From contig JAUIKP010000172.1 in NCBI GenBank assembly GCA_030430725.1, positions 1-6,856 on the forward strand: DNA of 6,856 nt, written 5' to 3'. The translations under genes were made by a program, and so were the position numbers. Below the pieces are notes generated by a model that was not told the origin of the DNA, made no database searches, and worked only from the letters and a program-made list of their open reading frames with translations. Each line of letters begins with the position of its first letter. Position 1 is the first letter of the stretch. This DNA comes from Nitrospiria bacterium (GTDB taxonomy: Bacteria; Nitrospirota; Nitrospiria; Nitrospirales; UBA8639). This document shows, piece after piece, positions 1 to 6,383 of the stretch.

Positions 1-111
1 CAACAAGGCTTACCCCCAGACCGGGCCTGCGATGCCGCCATTACCCGCCCGATTACCGACGACACCGATATGCAACGCAGTATTCAGGAACTCGTCAAGG
101 CAATTTTTTAG
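1..111 (+). CDS. C-terminal end of a CbbQ/NorQ-type MoxR AAA+ ATPase (partial, cut by window edge)
   Basis: Reading frame 1 is open from the first base to a TAG at 109-111 and gives 36 residues. They include GLPPDRACDAAI, then RPITDDTDM and a closing ELVKAIF. This pattern (GLPP..AC.AAI, then P.TDD.D, then an LV.A.F end) matches what I know of the C-terminal domain of the CbbQ/NirQ/NorQ branch of MoxR AAA+ ATPases. Those proteins work with a von Willebrand-type partner (CbbO/NorD) to activate metalloenzymes such as Rubisco or nitric oxide reductase. The Walker motifs lie outside the window, so the ATPase call rests on the tail alone, and which enzyme it serves cannot be told. No partner gene follows on this side: the next gene starts 480 bases later and is unrelated. 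Confidence 0.6.
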   Translation, partial: QQGLPPDRACDAAITRPITDDTDMQRSIQELVKAIF

Positions 112-222
112 TCCGACCTGCCCAACAACAAGCCACAATCCCCCACCTGGAGACAGACCATGCCGCTTAAAATGTAATATAGACGGCGTGTTTCAGTCTC
201 TGGATGTTTAAAAAAATTCTTC

Positions 223-253
223 TCTCATACGATTCCTAAATGAGATCTTTTTT
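223..253 (+). terminator. Possible intrinsic terminator after the AAA+ gene
   Basis: TCTCAT (223-228) pairs perfectly with ATGAGA (240-245) around an 11-base loop. A run of six T follows at 248-253, and an A-run at 211-216 could pair with it to lengthen the stem. It lies about 110 bases after the stop of the partial gene. The six-pair stem is AT-rich and the loop is large, so this is a weak call. Confidence 0.35.
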
Positions 254-375
254 CCCAAGAATCCAGGAACTTCGTACGACCTACCAATTCATCCCCAACT
301 AAATTCACGTATACCGGGTGTCTGCTGTTTGTCGATTATAGAATACGTGTCCTTTCAATTTTCTGCCCTGACCTT

Positions 376-397
376 CTTAGACTAAGCCCTTCGAAGG
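376..397. promoter_or_regulatory. Two adjacent short palindromes, possible operator
   Basis: CTTAGACTAAG (376-386) is a perfect inverted repeat around one central A. CCTTCGAAGG (388-397) is a perfect 10-base palindrome starting two bases later. Neither is followed by a T-run, so they do not look like terminators. They sit about 140-160 bases upstream of the predicted promoter of the HAD gene. A dimeric regulator site is possible, but so is chance. Confidence 0.2.
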
Positions 398-533
398 CCA
401 CGCGTATTCCCTATGGCGTATATATGCTCGTCCGTATTCCGGTCCGCTTGTCACACAGCCATATTTCTTCTTCGACAGCCTTCCACAAACGAAAAGGTCT
501 TCAGGGCATTCTTGCCTGGCGTTGACTTGATCG

Positions 534-562
534 TTGACACCTTTCGCCCCTCAACTTACACT
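534..562 (+). promoter_or_regulatory. Sigma70-type promoter for the HAD-family gene
   Basis: A perfect -35 box TTGACA (534-539) is followed by a 17-base spacer and a -10 box TACACT (557-562), which matches four of six consensus positions, including the key A at position 2 and the final T. Transcription would start near 569, leaving a 5' leader of about 24 bases before the ATG at 593. Spacing and position both fit the downstream gene. Confidence 0.55.
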
Positions 563-580
563 GATTTCCCCTAAATCGTG

Positions 581-588
581 AAGGAAGG
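581..588 (+). promoter_or_regulatory. Ribosome binding site that fixes the HAD start at 593
   Basis: AAGGAAGG at 581-588 ends 4 bases before the ATG at 593; its AAGGA core (581-585) is 7 bases away. The in-frame GTG at 578 directly abuts this purine-rich site and would include it in the coding sequence, so the ATG at 593 is preferred. The likely transcription start near 569 also leaves too little leader for the GTG. Confidence 0.6.
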
Positions 589-592
589 CCAT

Positions 593-1471
593 ATGAATCA
601 ACCCCAAAACATTATCGCCATCATCTATGATTTTGATCATACCTTGAGTCCGCATTACATGCAGGATCATACCATTCTCCGACACGCCGAACTTGACCCG
701 TCGACATTTTGGAAAAGCTGCACGGCTCTGATCGAAACCAGGGATTACGATCAGGAGCTGGCCTATATGAAACGAATGCTGGAAGAACCCCGCATCCGGA
801 CGCTGTCGAATCAGGACCTCCATGACATGGGCAACCAATTGTCCTTTTTCCCGGGTGTCCCCTCATTTTTCGAAGAACTCAACGAGATTTTAAAAAAACC
901 AAAATATGAGGAGGTACCCATCCGCCTGGAACATTATGTGGTCAGTTCCGGACTCAAGGCTATTTTGGAGGGAAGCGTGATCGCCAGCCAGGTCCGAGCC
1001 ATTTTTGGCTGTGAGTTCGACGAGGAAGACGGGCACATTAGTTTCCCCAAACGCACCATTAGCCACACACAGAAAACCCAATTCCTGTTTCGGGTCAACA
1101 AAGGATTGACGGATTTAAAAGAAGATGTGAACGATCATATGCCTGAGGAAAGCCGTCGGGTGCCGTTCCGACAAATGATCTATGTAGGCGATGGACCCAC
1201 AGATGTCCCCTGTTTTACCGTCATGAAGAAGAATGGCGGGTTCGCCTTGGCGGTCTATAATCCGGATGATCAGACCCGTCGGTCCTTTGAAAAATGTTAT
1301 CAGCTTACCTTCCACGCGGACCGTGTCCATTTCATGGCTCCCGCGGACTATCGGCCTGGCAGCCACCTCCGTCTCATCCTAGAAAAGCACATTGCCGAGG
1401 TGGCCGATAGAATTGTCGATAGTCGCCGGCAAGGGATCGAAGGTTCACGAGTGCCTGCTCCTCTCCCGTGA
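593..1471 (+). CDS. HAD-superfamily hydrolase (probable phosphatase) of a conserved uncharacterised family
   Basis: The 292-residue product carries all four HAD motifs. Motif I is DFDHT (residues 13-17, nucleophile D13 and acid/base D15). Motif II is the serine in VVSSG (116-120). Motif III is probably the lysine in TQKTQFLF (K161). Motif IV is GDGPTD (199-204). A region of about 100 residues between motifs I and II would form the cap that selects the substrate, as in phosphoserine-phosphatase-like (type I) HAD enzymes. LEHYVVSSGL, KTQFLFRVNKG and PFRQMIYVGDG are block motifs I recall from a widespread family of unannotated bacterial HAD proteins of about this length. The usual DFDGT glycine is histidine here, which keeps the DxDxT signature. 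There is no signal peptide, so it should be cytoplasmic. It has its own promoter and no obvious partner. The substrate cannot be deduced. An upstream GTG at 578 is a less likely start. Confidence 0.88.
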   Translation: MNQPQNIIAIIYDFDHTLSPHYMQDHTILRHAELDPSTFWKSCTALIETRDYDQELAYMKRMLEEPRIRTLSNQDLHDMGNQLSFFPGVPSFFEELNEILKKPKYEEVPIRLEHYVVSSGLKAILEGSVIASQVRAIFGCEFDEEDGHISFPKRTISHTQKTQFLFRVNKGLTDLKEDVNDHMPEESRRVPFRQMIYVGDGPTDVPCFTVMKKNGGFALAVYNPDDQTRRSFEKCYQLTFHADRVHFMAPADYRPGSHLRLILEKHIAEVADRIVDSRRQGIEGSRVPAPLP

Positions 1472-1604
1472 TCGTTCTTTCCACTTTCTCATTATTTTTT
1501 CCCGGTCATTTTTCTCGCCTGATTGCGTAAGACTTGTGGGTCAAGTATTGTAAAATGAGATAGAGGGATCAGGTATAAAAAGACTTTCCACCAGGAGGTG
1601 GACA

Positions 1605-2240
1605 ATGCAAACTGTACAAAGTTTTTGTAGGAAATTGTTTCGCAAGACCGTGCGGGGTTCTTACTCCTTTCCTTCTGCTGTGGCCCTTATCCTCGTTAGC
1701 CTGCTCAGCAGCATGAGTTGGGCCGACGATCCATTTGGCAGCTCGACCCTGGCACCCAATAAAGACGATACGATGAAAAACATGGCGTTTGACCAGGTTA
1801 ACTGGAAACGCCCACAGGGCGTCTTTACGTGGATTACCATGGCTACCGAATACGACACACCTTGGGATTCCCTTGGACGGCCAGGATGGATGACTACGGG
1901 AGATGCGTATGTTGAGCCCGTTAACCCAGGCGTTTCGGAATTCCCCTTGGACACCCAGCAGTTTTACATCGTTTTCGAGGCACAACCCTTAGACGCCCCC
2001 GGCCAATTCGCGGCTGCGTGGTTTCAAATGAAGGATGGGCAAGTGACGTCGAATACGCCCGTCGGACAAGACGTGATCGAACTGGAAATGAATCAGCGAT
2101 CCGGATACTTTCTTATTTCAAAGCCGGCAGAGGGATGGAAACCGGGGAAGTATCAGGTCAAGATTTTTTACGGTTCTCCAGGCCAAGCGCTGCATGCCGT
2201 CAACGTTATCGGCACCATGGAATTTACGATCAAAGGGTAA
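1605..2240 (+). CDS. Secreted protein of unknown function, beta-rich
   Basis: I do not recognise this 211-residue protein. The start is secure: AGGAGGTG at 1593-1600 precedes the ATG with ideal spacing. The N-terminus is a Sec signal peptide: a basic n-region (CRKLFRKTVRG, residues 8-18), a hydrophobic stretch (about 25-35) and a likely cleavage after SWA (38-40), before DD. The mature part has no cysteine, so it is neither a lipoprotein nor disulfide-bonded. It is rich in aromatic residues (WKRPQG, FTWITMATEY, GRPGW). The C-terminal half alternates short beta-like stretches with a pattern ending GWKPGKYQVKIFYG (177-190) and MEFTIKG (205-211). Secreted beta-sandwich domains often end this way (a W.PG.Y.V strand, then F.I), so an immunoglobulin-like fold is my inference. 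It lies 133 bases after the HAD gene, probably in its own transcription unit. The likely location is the periplasm. Confidence 0.75.
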   Translation: MQTVQSFCRKLFRKTVRGSYSFPSAVALILVSLLSSMSWADDPFGSSTLAPNKDDTMKNMAFDQVNWKRPQGVFTWITMATEYDTPWDSLGRPGWMTTGDAYVEPVNPGVSEFPLDTQQFYIVFEAQPLDAPGQFAAAWFQMKDGQVTSNTPVGQDVIELEMNQRSGYFLISKPAEGWKPGKYQVKIFYGSPGQALHAVNVIGTMEFTIKG

Positions 2241-2491
2241 ACCCTAGACCCTCAGAACGTTTCCACGTATTCCGTGGGTATCCATTTGATAGGGAATACC
2301 TCCCCTCTCTGTTTGTAACAGACTCTATTCTACACGTAATCGTCCATGAAGATTGGGGATCTAACCTAATCTTTCTGCAGGCCTGTCGGTTTCGCACTCC
2401 ACAAATTTACAGAAAGGGAGTGTTGAATAATAAGGATGATCAAAAGTAAATTTGCTCAGGATTAGATTACTCATCAAAGGCTTCGGGTCGA
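2241..2491. other. Convergent intergenic gap, weak hairpins only
   Basis: These 250 bases after the secreted-protein gene hold no supported gene. Two small hairpins lie near the stop: CCACG/CGTGG (2263-2267 with 2273-2277), and GGTATCC pairing with GGGAATACC (2277-2300, one bulged A). They share a base, so they compete, and neither is followed by a T-run. A third (2351-2371, GATT.GG with CC.AATC) is followed by TTTCTG. None is a convincing terminator; the repeat element to the right is the better candidate. Confidence 0.4.
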
Positions 2492-2600
2492 TTCAAAAAA
2501 GTCCGTCCAGCAAGGCCGCAGCCGATTTTACGCGCGGAGCCTACACTTAGTACGTGAGCACGGGAAAATGGCGAGAACGCCGCTGGCGGCTTTTTTCAAC
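2492..2600. repeat. MITE-like intergenic repeat element with terminal inverted repeats; probable bidirectional terminator
   Basis: The left end (2492-2511) reads TTCAAAAAAGTCCGTCCAGC. The right end, read on the minus strand (2599-2582), is TTGAAAAAAGCCGCCAGC, identical except for one substitution and two single-base insertions. Inside, GCC-G-ATTTT (2521-2529) pairs with AAAATGGC (2565-2572), so the element could fold into one long interrupted hairpin. Both ends carry A6/T6 runs, so either transcript would end in a stem followed by U6. The right end also holds a compact GCCGCTGGCGGC stem followed by six T. It lies between converging genes, 13 bases from the radical SAM stop codon, where a two-way terminator is expected. 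The right 22 bases recur inverted at 6835-6856. I recall similar repeats in Nitrospira genomes. No transposase or clear target-site duplication is visible. Confidence 0.75.
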
Positions 2601-2613
2601 AGACCCAGAAGAA

Positions 2614-4245
2614 TCAACGAGAGGGATTGGGTTCTGGGGACGGAGAGAGCGGCTGGGAATCAGATGGGCGGCGGGAACGGAGGATTTCTTCCAGCGTGAG
2701 CAGGGCATCACGCCCGGAATTGGTCTCAAATCCTTTCGATAGGCTTGTGTCCGCATAGGTGTGTCCCTGTTGCTGCGTGGCGCTCTGGCTCAAGCTGCCA
2801 GACCAGGGGCGGGGATCTTGCGACCCATGCTTTCGGCCCCAGGCCGCCAGACAAGCCTTGGCGATAATCTTATTTAGCGGTGCCGGATTATACAGCATCT
2901 TTTTAACATTCCAGGGTGTCAAGCTGAGCGGGTTGTAGCCCCTGGATAAATACCCTTCAGACAATAATCGTTGCTCCAAATCCGTATTAGGCTGGATTCC
3001 CAGGAAAAACATCAAGGGAAACACCCGGTCTTCTCCCAATATCGAGGCCACTATTTTGTACGACTCGATACTTTGGAGGAGAGTCTCTTCTGTTTCGTCC
3101 GGGGAATTCAGGGAATAATTGAGGATAACCCGCCCGTTGAATCCCGCTTCCTTGAGATACCGGCATCCGTCATATAAATGTTCAAGCTTGAAGCCCATAT
3201 GCATGCTGTTCAAAACCTTTTGCGAGCCTGCTGTGATGGCGACCTCCAAATCTCCCACTCCGGATTGCACCATCAGCTTGGCCAAGGTTGGATTAATCAG
3301 GGAGGTTCGGACGTATCCCGACCATTCAATATGCAATTGTTGAGAAATGATCCGTTCCAGGATTTCCATACATTGGGGGTAGGCATCTTTGCCGGTGATG
3401 AACTGCGCGTCGGTAAACCAAAACCGTCTGGCTCCCCATTGATGGTAATACTGAGCAATGTCCTTCACCACATTCTCGGCCGGGCGATAGCGGACCCGTT
3501 TGCCTTCAATATAGGGATAGAGACAAAAAGCGCAATCATACGGGCATCCGCGTTTGCTCTGCACACCGATACATTCGCCGATATATTCACGGTATTGTGG
3601 AAAGATTGACGTGAGATAAGGAATATCCACGGAGAGCGCATCCAACAGTGCCGGGGTATTTTTGGTGCCCTTGGTGATCTTTCCCTGCTCTTTGATGATG
3701 AACCGTTCCTCACCAAGAGGCTCGCCGTTCAGGACTTTGAGAATCGCGTCCTCCCCTTCTCCCAAAATACCCATGATGCCTTCCGGTAATTTTTCAATAA
3801 GCTGATCCGCAAAGGCCGTGAAGGCTCCGCCGCCGATCATCATCCCGATTGAGGGAAATTCCTTCTGAATCAGCCAGGGATAGGAAAGATTACTCCGGAT
3901 ATCCGTGTAATAGCGATACAGGTTCTGCAGGCCTTGGAAGGAGGCCACCACTCGCTTCAGTGGATTGCTCGCATAATAAAAATTAAACGCATGCTCGAGC
4001 GAGGCATCGCCTTCATGCGGAGAAAATATTTGGATATCCCGCCATGAAAAACAAATCAATTCCGGCTGAAAAGCCTTGGTCACTTCCCGTAATTGTGCTT
4101 GACGTTGATCGGGGGGAAATAAGGAGAGATCCAGAATCTGCTGACGCACATCCGGCCGACGCCGGTGGATGAAGTCAGCCAGGTAGGTAATCCCGGTGGG
4201 ATAGACCTTTTTACAAGGGAGAAATACGTAGAGGACGGAGTTCAT
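2614..4245 (-). CDS. B12-binding-domain radical SAM protein, class B type, linked to ubiE
   Basis: The 543-residue protein has the layout of cobalamin-binding radical SAM enzymes. The N-terminal half resembles a B12-binding Rossmann domain: VYPTGITYLADFI (14-26), then ILDLSLF (37-43), MIGGGAF (136-142) and GEGEDAILKVLNG (162-174). The classical DxHxxG cobalamin ligand motif is absent, as is common in this group. The radical SAM core begins at GCPYDCAFC, whose C234, C238 and C241 form the CxxxCxxC motif binding the 4Fe-4S cluster. GARRFWFTDAQF (271-282) and AGSQKVLNSMHMGF (339-352) are typical core strands. The last 70 residues are Ser/Pro/Gln-rich, probably disordered, and end 13 bases from the repeat element. 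The ATG lies 4 bases after the ubiE stop with only a weak GGTGA site, which suggests translational coupling. Family members methylate or rearrange unreactive carbons in lipids, hopanoids, pigments and antibiotics; this substrate is unknown. A quinone or membrane lipid is my inference from the neighbour. Confidence 0.85.
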   Translation of the reverse strand: MNSVLYVFLPCKKVYPTGITYLADFIHRRRPDVRQQILDLSLFPPDQRQAQLREVTKAFQPELICFSWRDIQIFSPHEGDASLEHAFNFYYASNPLKRVVASFQGLQNLYRYYTDIRSNLSYPWLIQKEFPSIGMMIGGGAFTAFADQLIEKLPEGIMGILGEGEDAILKVLNGEPLGEERFIIKEQGKITKGTKNTPALLDALSVDIPYLTSIFPQYREYIGECIGVQSKRGCPYDCAFCLYPYIEGKRVRYRPAENVVKDIAQYYHQWGARRFWFTDAQFITGKDAYPQCMEILERIISQQLHIEWSGYVRTSLINPTLAKLMVQSGVGDLEVAITAGSQKVLNSMHMGFKLEHLYDGCRYLKEAGFNGRVILNYSLNSPDETEETLLQSIESYKIVASILGEDRVFPLMFFLGIQPNTDLEQRLLSEGYLSRGYNPLSLTPWNVKKMLYNPAPLNKIIAKACLAAWGRKHGSQDPRPWSGSLSQSATQQQGHTYADTSLSKGFETNSGRDALLTLEEILRSRRPSDSQPLSPSPEPNPSR

Positions 4246-4249
4246 CGAG

Positions 4250-4999
4250 CTATTTCACCGCCACATGAATGGCGACAATCCCACCGGTCAGATTGTGATA
4301 GTCCACTGATTGAAACCCGGCTTCCTTGAGTAATTGGGCTAGCCGGTTTTGATCTGGGAAATTGCGTATTGACGCCGGTAAATATTCATACACCCCCGTA
4401 CCATCGCGAGCCACCTTGGTGCCAATCCAAGGGAGCACATGAAAGGAGTACCAGTCGTATAGCTTGCGCAGCCCGGCTGAAACAGGACGGGAAAATTCCA
4501 AGCACACGAAGCGCCCCCCCGGACGCAAAACCCGGCAGATTTCCGAGAGAGTTTGGGGAAGGTTTCCGACATTGCGAATACAAAATCCGGCCGTTACCGT
4601 ATCAAATGTGGCGGGGGGAAAGGTGAGATGCTCGGCATTCATCTGCAAACAGGTAATTCGGTTGGCCAGCTTCTGGGACCTGACTTTATCCTGTCCCACT
4701 CGCAACATGGCTAAATTCAAATCCGCTGCAAATATTTGGCTTGTATAGCGGAGGTGTTGATCCACTAAGATAGCAAGATCGCACGTTCCCGCACCCAAAT
4801 CTAAGGCTCGTGTCCCAGGGATGTCAGGAATGTAGGAAATCGCCTTGCGTTTCCAGGAATGGTGCAGACCAAAACTCAGGAGAGAGTTATTCAGATCATA
4901 AAATTTGGCAATGGCCGTGAACATTCGCTGGACGGCCTGCTCCCGAGCCGGACCTGTCCATGTGGACGCCGCTTTGCCAGGGATGTCGATTTTATTCAT
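4250..4999 (-). CDS. ubiE: UbiE/MenG (COQ5-family) quinone C-methyltransferase
   Basis: The 249-residue product matches the UbiE/COQ5 family in length and along its whole sequence. It uses S-adenosylmethionine to methylate the ring carbon of demethylmenaquinone (MenG role) and, in some bacteria, the ubiquinone precursor. Family signatures visible: VQRMFTAIAKFYDLNNSLLS (23-42, the usual start), SAM-binding motif I LDLGAGTCD (66-74), GFCIRNV (138-144), VLRPGGRF (157-164), YDWYSF (181-186), YEYLPASIRNFP (204-215), and the closing GGIVAIHVAVK (239-249). No key motif is missing. The quinone is not shown by the sequence; menaquinone is likelier if this is a Nitrospira-type organism. The preceding gene on this strand ends 231 bases away, so ubiE may have its own promoter, though I found only a TTGACA at 5042-5047 without a convincing -10. 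It is followed 4 bases later by the radical SAM gene. Confidence 0.93.
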   Translation of the reverse strand: MNKIDIPGKAASTWTGPAREQAVQRMFTAIAKFYDLNNSLLSFGLHHSWKRKAISYIPDIPGTRALDLGAGTCDLAILVDQHLRYTSQIFAADLNLAMLRVGQDKVRSQKLANRITCLQMNAEHLTFPPATFDTVTAGFCIRNVGNLPQTLSEICRVLRPGGRFVCLEFSRPVSAGLRKLYDWYSFHVLPWIGTKVARDGTGVYEYLPASIRNFPDQNRLAQLLKEAGFQSVDYHNLTGGIVAIHVAVK

Positions 5000-5007
5000 G
5001 ACAGGAA

Positions 5008-5014
5008 CCACCTC
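5008..5014 (-). promoter_or_regulatory. Ribosome binding site that fixes the ubiE start at 4999
   Basis: Read on the minus strand this is GAGGTGG, 8 bases before the ATG at 4999-4997. An in-frame GTG (5011-5009) would give four extra residues but lies inside this very site, so it cannot be the start served by it. The ATG is preferred. Confidence 0.65.
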
Positions 5015-5230
5015 AAGGACCTAGCACCCGATCTTAAGTTTTGTCAAGAATCAAGTATTGAGGAATTAAGTTTCTTTGTTCCAAACCTGTACTTTAGTGA
5101 ACAAAATTTTAGGACAACAGATACAAGACTGAAAACCCAGGACTTTCAAATCATAAGAGGATACTCCAGTGTTCAGAACTTGTGGAGATTTACGGAGAAA
5201 AATCGTCAGGCCTTTGGTCTTCTCATTTGG
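5012..5230 (-). other. AT-rich intergenic gap between the kelch-like gene and ubiE
   Basis: This gap of about 220 bases carries no supported gene on either strand and no clear intrinsic terminator for the gene ending at 5231. It is visibly richer in A+T than ubiE. A TTGACA (minus strand, 5047-5042) is too close to the ubiE ribosome binding site to be its -35 box. TAAGAT just downstream of it could be a -10 box, but has no good partner. The ubiE promoter is unresolved. Confidence 0.4.
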
Positions 5231-6358
5231 TTATTTTGAAAATTTAAAGGCCCAAACAGCGAGTGACTGATCTTTGAGAGAGGACTGTTCAAAGTGAAGA
5301 AAGACCTCCCTGATCGGATCAAACTGCGTTAGATAGTTCATTCCAAACAGGGGAGGGCTGGGAATATTCAATCTTTTCCAACTTCGAGTGGAACTAAAAA
5401 AGAGAAAGGTAATACTTTTTCCACTTGGATTGCTATACGCATCTTCATGGTCATTAGCTAAATAAAGAAGAACCTGATGACTGGAATCATAAGCCATTGC
5501 AGCCCCATTCGCCGGAAGGGGAGGATTGTCAACTTGAACCTGTTCCCATCTCTTAGCCTGCGGGGAATAGGCCCAAAGATCACTGGCTCCCGAATTGATC
5601 CCAAGCGACAAGATTCTGTTTTCCCCTGCTTCATGTACCAGTCGACGATGCCACCCTAAAACTGATGAAGCGTGAATGGTGGTCCATAAATTTTCGGAAA
5701 AAGAGAAATGATAGGTTTTTTCCCCATTATGCCCAATAAATTGACCGAGGCTTGGATTCCAAACTAAACCCTGAGCAAATAGAAAAGGTGTTGAAATATC
5801 CAAAATGCTCCATTTACGATTTTGGGGGGAATAAATCCATGTAGCCGATTTGAGTTTTTGAAGATCAACCCCCTTTTGTCTCAGGATTTGTTTGGCTTTA
5901 TGAGCATGGCTGGGAAATCCTACGAAAATAATGGTTTGTGTAGGTGGATGGTAATCCCAAGTATCAAAGGCATGCATTGCCCAGGGCCTTCCTGTCTTGG
6001 TGATCGGATATCCTTCTTGGGTCACCTCATACGTTTCAATTGGATCAGGCTCGTAATCTTTAGTCCACTCCAGGTTACCTAAATTTAGTCGGGTGACACT
6101 ATTGTCATAATCCAGGTCATGGGTATCTGCCCCGAAAAAAAATACCTCCCCTCGATGATCCGCCAAAGTAGCCGCCCCATGAAATACTTTTTGTGGTACT
6201 TGACCGCATGTGTGGATTTTCACCCAGACATTGGAGGGGAAATGTTCCCAAACCTTCGGTGGGCAGGTCGACAAATCCTTCGCCAGGATCGGAATTGCCA
6301 TTCCCAAACACAATACCGCAAGACATAAAGTAAGGCCAAGTGAGACGAAGGGCCTCAT
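5231..6358 (-). CDS. Secreted kelch-like beta-propeller protein, function unknown
   Basis: With the ATG at 6358 the product is 375 residues and starts with a clean Sec signal peptide: MRPF, then a hydrophobic core to about residue 25, with likely cleavage after ILA (24-26) before KD. A GTG at 6409 would add 17 residues and overlap the preceding gene by 26 bases; it spoils the signal peptide and is not preferred. Neither start has a strong ribosome binding site. The mature protein shows about six repeats, at roughly 60-101, 129-185, 195-227, 236-273, 285-330 and 339-373. Each has a hydrophobic strand such as VFFFGAD, IIFVGF or VLLYLAND, a short loop, then an aromatic-rich strand ending in a tryptophan (LEW, RKW, NLW, KRW, RSW, AVWAF). 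This is the kelch/galactose-oxidase propeller pattern, though the GG doublets are degenerate. C32 and C51 might form a disulfide. Such propellers usually bind proteins or sugars; no catalytic site is visible. It follows the DsrE-like gene by 25 bases and is more AT-rich than its neighbours. Confidence 0.75.
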   Translation of the reverse strand: MRPFVSLGLTLCLAVLCLGMAIPILAKDLSTCPPKVWEHFPSNVWVKIHTCGQVPQKVFHGAATLADHRGEVFFFGADTHDLDYDNSVTRLNLGNLEWTKDYEPDPIETYEVTQEGYPITKTGRPWAMHAFDTWDYHPPTQTIIFVGFPSHAHKAKQILRQKGVDLQKLKSATWIYSPQNRKWSILDISTPFLFAQGLVWNPSLGQFIGHNGEKTYHFSFSENLWTTIHASSVLGWHRRLVHEAGENRILSLGINSGASDLWAYSPQAKRWEQVQVDNPPLPANGAAMAYDSSHQVLLYLANDHEDAYSNPSGKSITFLFFSSTRSWKRLNIPSPPLFGMNYLTQFDPIREVFLHFEQSSLKDQSLAVWAFKFSK

Positions 6359-6383
6359 ACTAGTCAGAGGAAACACCGGAGAA

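Larger units (their letters stand above)
112..592. other. Gene-free intergenic region with regulatory-looking elements
   Basis: This stretch of about 480 bases holds no convincing gene on either strand. It contains a terminator-like hairpin (223-253), two adjacent palindromes (376-386 and 388-397) and three copies of a CGTATTC motif (341-347 inverted, 403-410 and 433-440 direct). It ends with a sigma70-like promoter and ribosome binding site for the HAD gene. The longest open frame in its right half (413-574, 53 codons) has no ribosome binding site and overlaps the promoter, so it is not called. Confidence 0.6.

Noticed and set aside
413..574. Open frame of 53 codons on the plus strand upstream of the HAD gene
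   Set aside because: It has no ribosome binding site, overlaps the well-formed promoter at 534-562 and its product resembles nothing I know.
1551..1579. TAAAAT (1551-1556) and TATAAA (1574-1579) as -10 boxes for the secreted-protein gene
   Set aside because: Neither has a recognisable -35 box at 16-18 bases; a promoter probably exists here but cannot be placed.
1569..1985. Minus-strand open frame of 138 codons opposite the secreted-protein gene
   Set aside because: It lies antisense to a gene with a clear signal peptide and ribosome binding site, and has no supporting features of its own.
2018..2449. Plus-strand open frame of 143 codons overlapping the end of the secreted-protein gene
   Set aside because: It starts inside the secreted-protein gene in another frame, lacks a ribosome binding site and has a basic, patternless product typical of an out-of-frame shadow.
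5042..5047. TTGACA on the minus strand as a -35 box for ubiE
   Set aside because: At normal spacing no acceptable -10 box follows, and transcription would start at or inside the ribosome binding site.
4859..5239. Plus-strand open frame of 126 codons running from antisense ubiE across the spacer
   Set aside because: Its first part is the antisense of the conserved ubiE start region and the rest is AT-rich spacer; there is no ribosome binding site or recognisable domain.
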